A stretch of DNA of 64,000 nt from Drosophila pseudoobscura (Eukaryota > Arthropoda > Insecta > Diptera > Drosophilidae). Where the stretch lies: the NCBI RefSeq assembly GCF_009870125.1, contig NC_046679.1, positions 30,256,001 to 30,320,000 of the forward strand. Reading direction: 5' to 3'. This document shows, in pieces, positions 21,026 to 32,394 of this stretch. The notes below the pieces were generated by a model. The model was given only the letters and a program-made list of their open reading frames with translations, did not search any database and was not told the origin of the DNA. Numbering within the stretch: the first letter of the stretch is position 1; the number at the start of each line of letters is the position of its first letter. The translations under genes were made by a program, and so were the position numbers.

Positions 21026-24000
21026 CTAGAATAGACCCTCGATCTGTCCCGTCTCCGTGTTCAGATCAATGTCATAGATGGCCGGGCGCGTGGAGAGACC
21101 TGGCATTTTGGTAATCTCCCCGCACATGGCCACCACAAAGCCAGCTCCAGCCGAGACATAGACATCCTCCACGTCCAGTGTGAAGCCCTTGGGGGCTCCC
21201 TTGATTTTGGCATCACCGCTCAAGGAGCCCGACGTCTTGGACATGCAGATGGGAAGATTGCCAAAGCCCTGGAGGGGAAAAAAAGGTATCTCAGAAGGTG
21301 TTTTGAAGGAGCATCTTCAGTGGATTGTTGCACTTACCGCCTCTGTCAATCGCTTGACCTTCTCTTGGGCGTTTGCCGAGAGCACCACCTTGCCAGCACC
21401 GTACATGGTCGTCGCAATCTTCGTCATCTTGTCCAGCAGCGGCAATTCCAGATCATAGAGCAGCTTGAAGTTGTTTCCCTTTTCGCAGGCCTTGATCACG
21501 GCATCCGCAAGCTCCACAGCGCCGGCGCCACCATCGGACCAGTGGGTGGACACAACGGCAGCAAATGCACCAGCCTTCAGAGAGGCGCTCTTGAGGAGTT
21601 CATGCTCCGCCTGGGTATCGGTGACATGGACATTGATGCAGACAACCACTGGCATGCCGAAGGCCTGGCCATTGGCGATGTGCTGCAGCAGATTAGGCAG
21701 ACCCTTCTCCAGCAGCTCCAGATTCTCCTCGGTGTACTGCTTATTCAGGGGCGCTCCGGGAGTGACCGGCGCTCCGCCGCCATGCATTTTGATGGCCCGA
21801 ACGGTGGTCACAAGGACCACAGCATTGGGCTTGCGTCCGGAGGTGCGGCACTTGATGTTGCAGAACTTCTCCATGCCAATGTCGGAGCCGAAGCCGGCCT
21901 CCGTGCACACAAAACCATCCTTGCCGACCAGCTTGAGGCCAATCTCGTCGGCGATGATGGAGTTGCAGCCATGGGCGATGTTGGCAAAGGGTCCAGCATG
22001 CACCAGCACCGGAGTACCCTCCAGACTCTGCATTAGATTCGGCTCCAGGGCGTCCTTCAAGAGCACAGCGAGAGCACCAGTCACGCCCAGGTCATCAGCG
22101 GTCACGGGCTTGCCCGATCTATCGAAAGCCACCACCATGTCGGCGAGCCGATGTTTCATGTCCTTCAGGCAGCGGGAGAGCGCCAGCACGGCCATGATCT
22201 CGCTGGCCACCGCAATGGAGAAGCGTGTCTCGCGCGAGATGCCCTTTTCCGTGGGAGACTGGCCCACCGTAATGGAGCGGAGGTATCGATCGTTGATGTC
22301 CACCACGCGCTCCCACATGATCGTCTCCGGGTCGATGTCCAGGCGTGCAAAGGCACCGTACTCCTCCTCTGTCAGCGCATCCGGATCGGTCTTCTCAATG
22401 CCCAGACGCTTCAGGCGACGCAGCTGGATGGGCGAGAACTTGCGCTGACCCTTGATCCTTGGCACCAGGCGCTCATACAGTGCCTTGTCCTTCTGCGTGC
22501 ACTCGTGGAAGATGCGCGTGTCCAGCTGTGCGGCCAGCAGATTATTGGCCGCCGACACCGCATGAATATCGCCCGTCAAATGGAGATTGAACTCCTCCAT
22601 GGGTATGACCTGGGCGTAGCCGCCGCCCGCCGCGCCACCCTTGATGCCAAAGGTGGGTCCCTGCGAGGGTTGTCGCAGGGCAGCGATTACATTCCTCTTC
22701 TTATGTGCGCCAAGTGCCTGGACGAGGCCCATCAATGAGGTGCTCTTGCCCTCACCCAAAGGTGTGGGTGTAATACCCGCCACCACCACATAGCTGCCCG
22801 CCTCCTTGTCAGCCAGACGATCGAGCACCGAAAGCGAGATTTTGGCCTTTTTGTTGCCATACAGCGACACCTCGCGCGACTCCAGGCCGATCTCCTTGGC
22901 CAGCAAAGCAATGTCCTTGGGCTTCTGCCCGCGGGCAATCACAATGTCACTGGGTACTGGCCTCAGGGGCTTCAATGGCAGCGGCTCCAGTGTCCATTGG
23001 GTGCGCATCTGGCGATCCAGGGCCCTGGCCGCCGAACGGACGGTGTTCTTCATCAGCATGGCCACGGTCATGGGTCCAACGCCGCCAGGCACGGGTGTGA
23101 TATGTCCAGCAACCTTCTTCGCCTCTTCGTAGTCCACGTCGCCCACCAGACGGCTGCCGCTGGCCTTTGAAGGGTCTAAACGAGGATTAAAGGATTTCTG
23201 GGATTAGAATGGGAATCCAGAAGAAGTCGATGGATTTCCATAGAGCGCTATTTCTAGACTAAAACCCGCAACAAAATTGTAATCCAGAATCATGCATCTT
23301 ATCTGTCGATGTGGACCCCCAGGGCGGGTCACTGCGGGGTCATTCGCACTGATAAGGTATACAGGGGAAACTGATCAACAAGTGGCAACGATAGAAATGC
23401 ATTTGGTAAAGGAAAATTCCAAGGGAAGGCATAGATTGAATCATTATGTTTAGGAGGGTATAGAGATCCATCCTTATAGGAAAAAACATTCATAAATTTA
23501 AAGAGGAATATCTAATGAGGTATATAAAACACTTATCCAGAAGAGACAACCCATCATAGCCCCTCAAAAAAAAGGTGTCCTTCCTCACCTGGCTTCACAT
23601 TAATGCCACAATCGATGACCACCGCACCGGGCTTTATCCACGATCCCTTGACCATCTCGGCGACGCCGATGCCCACCACTAGGATGTCTGCACTCCTTGT
23701 GATCTCCTCGATGTTACGCGTCTTCGAATGGCACACCGTCACCGTGGCATGGGCCCACTTCAAGAGCTCTGCGGCAGGTGTACCCACGATTTTGCTGCGA
23801 CCCAGGACGACGGCTCTGGCGCCAGAAATCTCCACGCCTGCGCGACGAATGAGCTCGATGCAGCCCCAGGGAGTGCAGGGCAGGAAGCCGCCAAGATCCC
23901 CGATGGCCAGCCGACCCTCGTTGACGGTGTGGAGGCCATCCACATCCTTTTCGGGCGCCACGGCGTCCGTGATGCGATGCGAATCGATGGGGGAATCGCA

Positions 24001-24440
24001 GTCCAGTGGCATCTGCACGATGATGCCATGCACTCGGGGGTCGTCGTTCAGATCGTTTATCTACAAAATGAATATTTCTTTGGGTTCCGTTTCCCGTTGC
24101 ATAATCTAAATCGATAACCCACCTTATCGAGCAGGTCCACTTCGGTGATGGTGCGGGGCAGCTGTACGTGGACCGCCTCGATGCCAATCTCCGTGGCCGC
24201 CTTGACCTTCATGCGAATGTAGACATTGGAGTCCTCGCGTCCGCCCACCTGAACGATCCTCAGTCCAGGCGTGAACTTTGGCAGCAGCCTCGTCATGGAG
24301 GTCACCTCACCGCGCAGCTCCTCGCGTATATTTCTGGCAGTAGAAAGGGCGTAATGATTGGTGGAATGATCTCTCAGGGATCTCTCTGGGACTCACTTGG
24401 CCACGGCCGTGCCCGATATGATCTTGGCCTCGTTGCTCAT
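21026..24440 (-). CDS. pug: C1-tetrahydrofolate synthase (MTHFD1-type, trifunctional), pugilist
   Basis: Five coding exons: 24440-24397, 24333-24123, 24060-23589, 23175-21338 and 21268-21026. All introns are GT-AG and every join keeps frame, giving 935 aa, the usual length of the animal cytosolic enzyme. The N-terminal third is the methylene-THF dehydrogenase/cyclohydrolase domain: [12 protein letters not shown] with catalytic Tyr and Lys, [21 protein letters not shown], and [12 protein letters not shown]. The remainder is the 10-formyl-THF synthetase domain with the ATP-binding loop [10 protein letters not shown] and the [18 protein letters not shown] block. The enzyme interconverts one-carbon folates and makes 10-formyl-THF for purines and formyl-Met-tRNA. 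In Drosophila pug is an eye-colour gene through its effect on purine and pteridine supply. The 413-bp third intron is unremarkable. Identification is firm. Confidence 0.95.
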
Positions 24441-25408
24441 CTTCCTAGCCGGCTCGTCTCTCCGCTGAACACCGCTGAAACAACGCACAAGGTTTCTTAG
24501 TCCGGGAACCCAACAACTTTGACGCCTCACTAGCGACGCCAATACGATCGATTCTCGCAATGAAACTCGACTGAGCGGCCTGCCACCAATGGCAGTCCTA
24601 TCTATAGGCTCCAGGTGCCTCTCCCTACTCTGGGATCAAGCCATGCTCTCGCTCTCCGTCTCCTATCACCCGCTACCCGCTTATCAGCGCCTTTAGTAGT
24701 AGATTAGTAGGTTTCAGGTTCCGTGGGTCACATCTTTCGATTGCCAGCCGTAAATAACACCATTATGTGACGTCTGTGCAGGGGCTCTAAGAGCCACAAC
24801 ATGATCCATTCCAACACAAGGAAAAAAACCGCAAAAGGGAGTAGGAAATCATGGTATAAGATGGATTACCAGGAACGTCGTTTGCGAAAGTAATTTCCAT
24901 ATCAAATCTTATCGTTGGAGGGGTGGGAACTTTTGAAATGATTGTTGAGGTGTTACGAAATGGGGAAATGTTTACTATGGGAACGATTGGTAGCATGCTA
25001 AGAAATATGTGAATACCTATGTGCATAGGTAAGATATGAGGGGAGAAATAAGTTAATTGAAAAGAAAGAGGTCCAAAAACCACGAAAACAAGAAATACTT
25101 ATAAAAATTAAGTACAAGTATTCCGTTTCCATAACAAGTTATAAAAGATCTAAGCATTTTCAACAAATATTTAATATATTTTTGCTTTTCACGTATATTT
25201 TAACCCCGATCTTTAGCATGCAACCCACTGTAAGGCGGAACACTTGTACCTGCCACAATTAACAGCGTTTTCCTAATCTGACTAAACAAAAAGAAAAAAA
25301 GAGCCCAAACAATTCTGCACGAAGGCAAACAGAAGAGAACCTCAGTAAATAGCATGAAACCAGTCCTTATCAGCAAGGTGTTAATTGGTTGGACCGATAA
25401 GCTATCCC
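24441..25408. other. Intergenic region upstream of pugilist
   Basis: Holds the pugilist promoter and 5' UTR (near 24441-24600) and then AT-rich DNA leading to the 3' end of METTL15. No coding frame with recognisable content. A CGATCG near 24546 could be a weak DRE-like site; not convincing. Confidence 0.5.
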
Positions 25409-26536
25409 CTATTCTATGCTCTCCTCATAGAACTCTTGGGGCGCACTAATCTTAACAGCTGCCCGCAGCTTGGCCGAACGACTGCGACTATTCCGGGAGA
25501 CCTCTTCGGGGTCTGGCACAATGACATGCCGATGGAGCTGCCGCCAGTGTTTTTCGTTCAGGGATTGAAGCATTTCGGGATCATCGATGAGCTCGTGACT
25601 GGAGTACTTCAGGGGCAGGGGATTGGCTGCGCCAGCGACGACATGCCCATTGATGTGCCGCTTGACAATGGTGTCCTCCAGGGAGTGAAAGGTGATGGTA
25701 ACCAGGCGACCATCGAGGCGCAGCATTTCGTTGGCCAGCAGCATGCCGTAGTTGATTTCGTTGAGCTCGTTGTTCACGAATATGCGCAGCGCCTGGAACG
25801 TCTTGGTGGCCGAGTGCGCCGGGCGCTGCAGCTTGTCCTTGCGCGGGCCACTGTCGAGGGCATCCTCCACGAGGTTCGCCAGCTGTCGCGTCGTCTCAAT
25901 CTTGATCATTGCGTTGCGGGCATCCACTATGTATCTGGCAATCTTTTTGGCTGCCTTTTCCTCGCCGTAGATGCGCAGAATCTTGACCAGATCTCCTTCG
26001 TCAACTTTGGCCAGAACATCAGCGGCACTCAGGCCGCCACTGAGACCCCCATCCATGCGCATGTCTAGCGGCCCATCGTGGGAGATGGAGAATCCCCGAG
26101 CCGCCTCATCGAACTGCATGGAACTGCAGCCGAAATCAAAGAGCATGCCATCAATCGAGTTCTTGGCCAGGTTCTGCTCCGCAAAGAGTCGTGGGATGTC
26201 GGAGAATTTCCCGAGCAAAGGGATAATCCGTCCCTTGTATTCCTCCGTTTCGCTCAGATCCTGCGCCAGCTGGTAGGCCACTGGGTCCCGATCCAAGGCG
26301 TAGACTTTGGCATCGGGCAGGGTATCGAGGAGTCGTCGCGTGTGACCCCCTGCCCCGAAGGTCATGTCAAAGAAGGTTCTGCCGGGTGCCCCCTTCAAGT
26401 ACTCGATGGCTATGTCGCAGAGTACAGGCACATGGGGAGCGGCGCCAGTAGGAGGAGCGGCAGCTGTTGCTGTGTTGGTGTTGTGTCTTAGATATTCTAG
26501 CCTTATTCTAGTGGGGATTAGGAGGCGCTTGAGCAT
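25409..26536 (-). CDS. METTL15/RsmH-type mitochondrial 12S rRNA N4-cytidine methyltransferase
   Basis: Single-exon 375-aa protein. The ATG at 26536 begins MLKRLLIPTRIRLEYLR, an Arg-rich presequence without acidic residues in the first dozen positions. The frame is open further upstream but without an ATG. RsmH-family motifs are plain: HVPVLCDIAIEYL, the SAM-binding loop FFDMTFGAGGHT, ALDRDPVAY, MLFDFGCSSMQFDE, GPLDMRMD, TKTFQALRIFVNNEL and TFHSLEDTIVKRH. In bacteria RsmH methylates 16S C1402; METTL15 does the equivalent in mitochondrial 12S rRNA and supports ribosome assembly. I recall the D. melanogaster orthologue as CG14683. The start codon lies 5 nt after the stop of another ORF on the same strand, so it is probably translated from a shared transcript. 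Confidence 0.93.
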   Translation of the reverse strand: MLKRLLIPTRIRLEYLRHNTNTATAAAPPTGAAPHVPVLCDIAIEYLKGAPGRTFFDMTFGAGGHTRRLLDTLPDAKVYALDRDPVAYQLAQDLSETEEYKGRIIPLLGKFSDIPRLFAEQNLAKNSIDGMLFDFGCSSMQFDEAARGFSISHDGPLDMRMDGGLSGGLSAADVLAKVDEGDLVKILRIYGEEKAAKKIARYIVDARNAMIKIETTRQLANLVEDALDSGPRKDKLQRPAHSATKTFQALRIFVNNELNEINYGMLLANEMLRLDGRLVTITFHSLEDTIVKRHINGHVVAGAANPLPLKYSSHELIDDPEMLQSLNEKHWRQLHRHVIVPDPEEVSRNSRSRSAKLRAAVKISAPQEFYEESIE

Positions 26537-26541
26537 GATGG

Positions 26542-27109
26542 TTATTTCTTCTTTGAGCCCGCTCCGTCGTTGAGATACTGCAGGAACTCGGAGCTCAACA
26601 CCTGACTGCACTGTGCGGCCGTCAGTCCAGTGGCCGTTGATTCGTGGCTGCGTGGATACTTCTTGGCGTACACGTTGTTCGACAGCCGCTCCAGCGCCTC
26701 AATCTGTCGGTCCAGATCCTTGTCCGCTTCGCTATTTAGGCTGGTGGAGAATCGAGTAACTTGTTTGCGAATCTGCTCCCCGAGATCCCTTTTATGTGGA
26801 TTAGAGGATAGAGAAAGTGTTTTATTGGAGAGGCAGCAAATGGAACTTTGTATGGTTTTGTGGCAGATGTTCGTTCCAAGCAGCACGACTGGTGTTTGGG
26901 GCAGGGGTTGGGGCTATTCCTGGGAAAGAAATCGAAGCTAAAAGTAATGGGAAACCGCAGAGAAAAAAGAGGAGCGAAAGCTACAGCCTAAGGAAATCTT
27001 TTAGCCAGAATTCAGGACCATCCCTAGATTCCACCACTCACTGGACCTCTGCACCATCTCCAAAGAGATATTCCTCTGGGATTAGCTGATAGGAAAACTT
27101 TGAAGACAT
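26542..27109 (-). CDS. Uncharacterised 104-aa protein, upstream ORF of a METTL15 dicistron
   Basis: Two exons, 27109-27042 and 26788-26542, joined over a 253-bp GT-AG intron. The join (AEVQDLGEQ) is in phase and gives 104 aa starting MSSKFSYQLIPEEYLFG. The C-terminal half is helical and charged (DKDLDRQIEALERLSNNVY) and ends in a basic GSKKK tail. There is no signal peptide. I do not recognise the family. Its TAA is followed by the five bases CCATC and then the METTL15 ATG, so the two proteins almost certainly share an mRNA; co-cistronic fly genes often have related roles, so a mitochondrial function is a reasonable guess. Its own ATG lies inside another upstream ORF. Confidence 0.65.
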
Positions 27110-27285
27110 TTTTGAAGGCAAGAAAAATACACTTGAAGCTCGACCAAACCAAACGCGTGCAAAACCGGCAGAACTATGGGCCCCATGTAAGCCGCGATCG
27201 TTACCATGAAACAAACGATCCACACAGACAGATCCCACCGCCGTGAAACTTTTGTGGAACCTGAATTGCTGGATGGCGGCAACAT
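27082..27285 (-). CDS. Candidate 67-aa single-pass membrane microprotein, overlapping the next ORF
   Basis: ATG at 27285, stop at 27082. Its last 28 bases overlap the start of the 104-aa ORF in another frame. The N-terminus is polar (MLPPSSNSGSTKVSRRWD) and is followed by a strong hydrophobic helix (LSVWIVCFMVTIAAYMGPIV), the layout of small inner-membrane proteins such as SMIM or respiratory-assembly factors. An alternative splice donor CAAGTGTAT could end the frame earlier, near the Glu-Leu-Gln. It may be a real first cistron or only an upstream ORF that tunes translation. No specific family recognised. Confidence 0.4.
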   Translation of the reverse strand: MLPPSSNSGSTKVSRRWDLSVWIVCFMVTIAAYMGPIVLPVLHAFGLVELQVYFSCLQKCLQSFPIS

Positions 27286-28599
27286 CTATTAAGACAATCC
27301 CACAGTAACATCTTTCGAAACTAGAATTTTACATCTGACTGAAACTACTGGCATTCAAATGACACTTGCTCCATTTATTTGTTGACATTTGCCACATTTA
27401 TTTGTTAGATAATCCACAAGGCACCCAATCGCCGCCCCCCACTGGCCGCCAGAAACGAACATTCCCGCGCATTTCTGTTGTGTTTTTGTTGTGGATGATG
27501 ATATTTACCTGCCAATTTTTGTCTTGTCCGTTGGCCACTTTTCAAGTACTTTCAGGAATTTTTGGTATTGTGCCGACATTGTTAAAAAAAATTGCTAAAA
27601 AAAAAACGCGGCAACGTGCGCTGATAAAATATTTATCGACCCTCAGAAATATACCAAAGTATACCGTCTCATTTTAAAAATATACCGTAAATATACTGAC
27701 GAATTCAGGTTTTATTTTACATATTCCTCGTTTTTGATATTCCGTGGAATATTACTTATACTTCTATGTATATAAAACATTTAGCCAAGCCAACTTAATT
27801 TTATCCGATTAATGAATCAATTTTCAGCTTGACTGGCTAATGTTATGTACTCCTTTGTATTTGAATTTTCCTAATTTGTGCCTGTATTTCCTGTGGTCGC
27901 AAAGTTAGCAAAGTCTAATGTCATAACACTATTAGGGCCGCAAATACCGATACAGTCAGTGTTGAGCAACTGCAAAATATTTTAAGATTTGAGGCAGTTA
28001 ATACTATTTTTTATTTACTTTTAAATATATCTTTGTTACAGCAAAATAGATTGTACAAATTAATAAAAAAAAATGTGTAGTATAACTAAAGCCTGCTTTG
28101 CATGGTGTATTTCACACCTTTGAAAAAGTTTCGCATACATTTCAGTACTGGGTTAAAAGGTCGCAGAATTAAAATAAAAAAAATCGGTTCAAATCTGTTG
28201 GTAACTATTTTAACTAGCTCAGTAAGTTCTGACTTGAATCTTGTGCGAATATGTATATCTTTAAGTTGCTCAAATACCAGTGTAATCCACTTCCAGGTCA
28301 CAACAGGATCTCAAATCAATGGATATCTTTCATTCGTTGCTTTTCGTTCGTTTCCTGGCGTTTCCTTTAACCAACATTTGGCCCAATTAAATTCGGTATT
28401 CAAAAAAAGGAGTACGCCTCCCTCCCGCTTCCCTTTGCTGGGGCAACAAAAAAAATCAGAGGCGCCAGAGAGAGAGCCAGAGGAACAAAAAACCGGAATA
28501 GCCGAAACACAAGAGAGAGCGCGCAAAAGAGTGAGAGAGAAGAGACAAAAAGTACACACATAAAAAACATAAACAAGCCTTTTTTCATAAGGCGAGCAA
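27286..28599. other. Intergenic region between METTL15 cluster and squeeze
   Basis: Contains the promoter side of the METTL15 cluster, a dispersed repeat copy (27630-27860) and AT-rich DNA. No coding frame is supported. It may be the junction of two synteny blocks. Confidence 0.55.
27630..27860. repeat. Dispersed repeat family A, copy with promoter-like motifs
   Basis: Aligns with 44800-45010: both have CCTCAGAAATATACC, an ACCGTCT, ATATACTGACGAATT, CATATTCCTC, TTTGATATTCCGT and ATTTAGCC in the same order. The minus strand reads GGTATATTT several times, like Ohler motif 6. The second module of the family (GAGCCTGGGATGAC) is absent here. Confidence 0.65.
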
Positions 28600-29360
28600 G
28601 CGAGAGAGAAGAACGGCGGAGAGCGACATCATTCCACCCTCTCGCTCAGCTGCTTCAGAAAAAACTTGCTTCGGTTGTGATTTTTTTTCCACTCTCTTTT
28701 TCGCCGCCGAACCGAGCAGAGTCCCGTTTTTTGTTGCTCCTGCTTTGCACCGCGTTCGTCTCTTGATGTAAACAAGCGTAACCGAAGCTTACGCCGCGCC
28801 ACCCACCGCCTCCTCCAAAACGATTGTAATTGCAATTAATCGCAGAAGGCGGGTCGCCAAAAAAGTCCGAAAAGCCAAAAAAAAGCCCGAAATCATAAAA
28901 AAGGGGCAAAAGCACAAGTGCAGAAAAAAGTGACTTGTGCGAGTGTGTGTTGGTGTATTTTTGGCGTGCGCGGCCATTTTTTCTTGTTGCCACACGGGAA
29001 TCTGTTTTAAGTGTGTTGGTGTATGTGGAAGAGAAACCAAAAAGAAGAGGAATATAAAAAAGCGAAATTTGCAAACTTAAAACATAATAAGTAGAATCTA
29101 TAAAATACGTAAAAAAGGTGCACGAATGCGTCTAATCCAACAAGTCAAATACCGCAAAATCGCAAGCAAATTGTTCCCTAAAATACCTGTGTGAAAGATT
29201 GGAGGAGTGTGGAGGAACCCACCGTACCCCCCTCTTCCTGCAATAACCACCTACAATCAGCAGCTGAACACGTGCTCGCGGGCCAAAATATCAACAAAAG
29301 TTGGCCCACAAAACATAAAGCAATAAGAAAACCCAGAACACAAAAGACCTTTTCGAATTG
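28600..29360 (+). other. sqz: Probable 5' non-coding exon of squeeze
   Basis: The sequence ends in a strong splice donor, GAATTG|GTGAGT at 29360/29361, and the squeeze coding exon has a matching acceptor (TACTTTCAG at 32201) 190 bp before its ATG. This implies a roughly 2.8-kb first intron. The 5' end is uncertain; no clear TATA or Inr+DPE pair was found. The exon carries no long frame. Confidence 0.45.
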
Positions 29361-32201
29361 GTGAGTACTTTCCCACGAGCCTTTCTTTTATTTATTTGCC
29401 TTATTGGAAAGAAAACACTTTTTTTGTTTGCAAGTCTGTTTCCCGCGCTTGCTGCACAGTGGGCCGGATGTAATACGGGGGAATTCTAGATAGTGTAAGT
29501 GGTTCAATGGATGTATGGATGTGTAACTTAATTAATATTTAAAATTTTAGATACCATTAAGATACCATTTTAGGCTCTTGAAATAAATATTTATTGAAAA
29601 TTAGTATCTCATTTACCCCACAGTTGATTTGGATGGTCAAATATTCTCCGGTCCATGTAATCCAATTTCCCCCTGAAATCCCATGTAAACCGAATTGTTC
29701 GCTGCTTTAAATTGCTCACAAAACGATTAAGTAAATGCCATAATTACCTTAAAGTTAAAATAATTTTATTCCCGCAAAAATATTTGTCCCGTCCCTTTTG
29801 TCCATCGTTCCCCCGCCCCTCCCGCTGCCCGAGTTTTTATGCTCGTTTCCATTCATTCGGTGGTGGCGGTTTTTTTGTGTGTGTCGTGTCTTTTTTTATC
29901 TTTTACTTTTTTTGTATTCATCAAATATTTGCTGTTTTTTCGCACACATGTCGCCCCCAACCAAGGCAGAGAGAGCGAGAGAGCCAGAGAACGTTTTTGT
30001 TCGTTTTGCGGTTTGCACGATGTCCGGCTGGTAGCTCGTTTGTTTATGTTGCGCTCTTGCTCGCTCTTTTGCGCTTCTCTGGATCAAGGTGTATGACTGA
30101 GAAGGTAAAGCAGATGGTTGTCTCTCTGTTCTCCGCCCACAGCATTACACTTGAAATCTCCCACTCGATAATCTTGTGTAGTAAAACAAACACTTGCTAC
30201 TTAACCTTCTTCTGAATATACCTTGCTCTAGCTCTTCTGCTCTCTTTTGTTTTTCAGCTGCTTGCGCTCAATTAATTTTCGTTGATTCGTTTTTTGTGTG
30301 AGTTTGTTCGGGTGTGTGTGTGGGGATTTTTTGTGTATACCATTTTATTTATATGCTTTTTTAGGCATCGTGCTGCTTCTTTCCCTCGCTTTTTTTGGGG
30401 CCTGACTGACCGATTTGCCTGCGTCTTTGGGGCATTATCAGGTTGTTTGCTTTACTCTCTCTCCCTGCTCCTCCCCATTGTTTGTTGAACGCCACTTTTT
30501 TGCAATTGTTTTCAAAAGCAAACACTTTATAGGGTATTTACATTTTCCTTAATCCGCTTCCCCGTCTCCCTTCACCCGTTTTTTTTTTGTGCGCAACAAG
30601 CAAATAGCGCGTCCTTTTACATTCCGCTTCTCCTTCCACTGTTCTGCTTCCACTTTTGCCACTGCATTTCTACTCCTGATTCAACTTCTGCTCCCGATCC
30701 CGTTTCCTCTTCCATTCCCCTACCATTGTCCAACGTCAGCAACGACATCAGAACCGGTTCTTTTGACCAGCGCGCAAAAAAATAAAAGAAAAGAACTCAA
30801 TTTGCCTCTGACGTCAACACCCACCCGACCAAAAGGTCGCTAACAAATTAGCGTTCAAACATTTTCAACTCTTATTTTAAAGAAACAGAAAACAGTAAAT
30901 GTAATTCCATAGCAATTGTTGGCTCGAAAAAGGTAGTCTATACCTCTACTTTCTTGGTATGAAAAACATTTATCTCTCTTTTCATTCATTCCTTAATTTT
31001 TTTTTGAAGAATGAACTTTTTTTGTATTCCAATTTCTTACAATTTGCTTGAGAGTGGAGTTTGAGTAGAGACCTTTGTTAGATTTATATCTTATCTTCTA
31101 TGAAGTCCATGCGAATTACATTTCCATTTCCGTTTCATCTACAATAAATTTCGAGCTATTTGTAACTTGTATGCACATTTTGCGGAAGTGTAAATGTAAA
31201 TGTAGAACAAGGTTGATCATTTTATTATGATTTTATAAATGCAACAAGTGGGGAAATATATGTATCACCGCTTTTATTCCGTTTTTTTGTGGGGTTTGCA
31301 AACGTGTAAGGATTATCAAAAATTGGGTTTTAAAATCAATTAAATTTCATTTATCAATGATGGATATGCTGGTGGAAATTAGTGTCAGAAAGAAGTCATA
31401 TGATGGGGTTGGATAAGGGCGTAACAATTGATAAAAAAAACATACATTAAAAGTGAAAGGAATTGAAGTAATGGAGTGCCATTAAAATGCTTTGAAATGT
31501 ATGGATTAATGATACTTAGATTAACAGATACCCCACACTCGTATACCCTTCTTCACCAGTTGTGAGAGTAGGAATAGTCCTTCTCCAATAGGAGATTTCC
31601 CCGTGGGATATTTTGATACCCCATCCAATCATATTTCCCATTTATTTTCCACCTCTTTTATGTTATTGGTCCATTTATTGTTGCTGCCCCTCCCTGCCCA
31701 CCTGCCACCTCCCAGAAATGTGTTAAACTTGTAGTTGCAATAAATTTCCATCCATCGAGGTTGTTGACACGTTCCGTTGGCGCCCCTGACGTTTTTTTGC
31801 TCCCTGTCCGAAAAAGAGAACTCAGATTCGGGTTTGGATTTGGCTTTCCATCTTGTCACCACGAAAACTTGTTGCCCCAAGCGCCTTTTTTGTTGATCTG
31901 TTGAAAAATTTTCATTTTCGCTTTTTCCCCCCTCTGGCATTGTTCAGAAGCAATTATTTTCGAGCTTTTTGCGCTTCAGTGGCAAGTTTTTTGTGTGGCA
32001 ACACAGAGAACTCTTTCACGGTGCACGTTTTAATTCACAAACAATTAATTAATTCATGCATAAATATGTTAATGTGCAGAAATTAGTGTACGAAAGTGTA
32101 AGGGGAAGCAAAGTAGAGAATCGAAAAAGTAGTTTATTCCGAGTTTTGCAGCGTCGACAATTATTTCAGATTCAAGAATTACAATATTTCTGTACTTTCA
32201 G
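29361..32201 (+). other. Probable first intron of squeeze
   Basis: AT- and T-rich DNA with several pyrimidine-rich stretches; its frames are low-complexity. No nested gene is supported. A likely place for squeeze neuronal enhancers, by analogy with other fly neural regulators. Confidence 0.4.
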
Positions 32202-32394
32202 CAGAAAAACCCCACAACAGCGCACCAGAGGAAAGCGTAGAGCTGAGTCTCTTGTGTAAGCGGAGTCCGCTGCTCCAAGTGTCGACTGTCGGCGGTCGAT
32301 TCGCCCCACAATCGTTGGTGAGCTCTGCCCCAAGCTGGACGCACGCACCATCGCCTACCGCCCGCTGACACTTGGGGGCCATCAGCCGCCGCTT

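Noticed and set aside
21320-22738. Long plus-strand frames (up to 327 codons) opposite pugilist
   Set aside because: Shadows of the GC-rich pugilist coding sequence in antisense.
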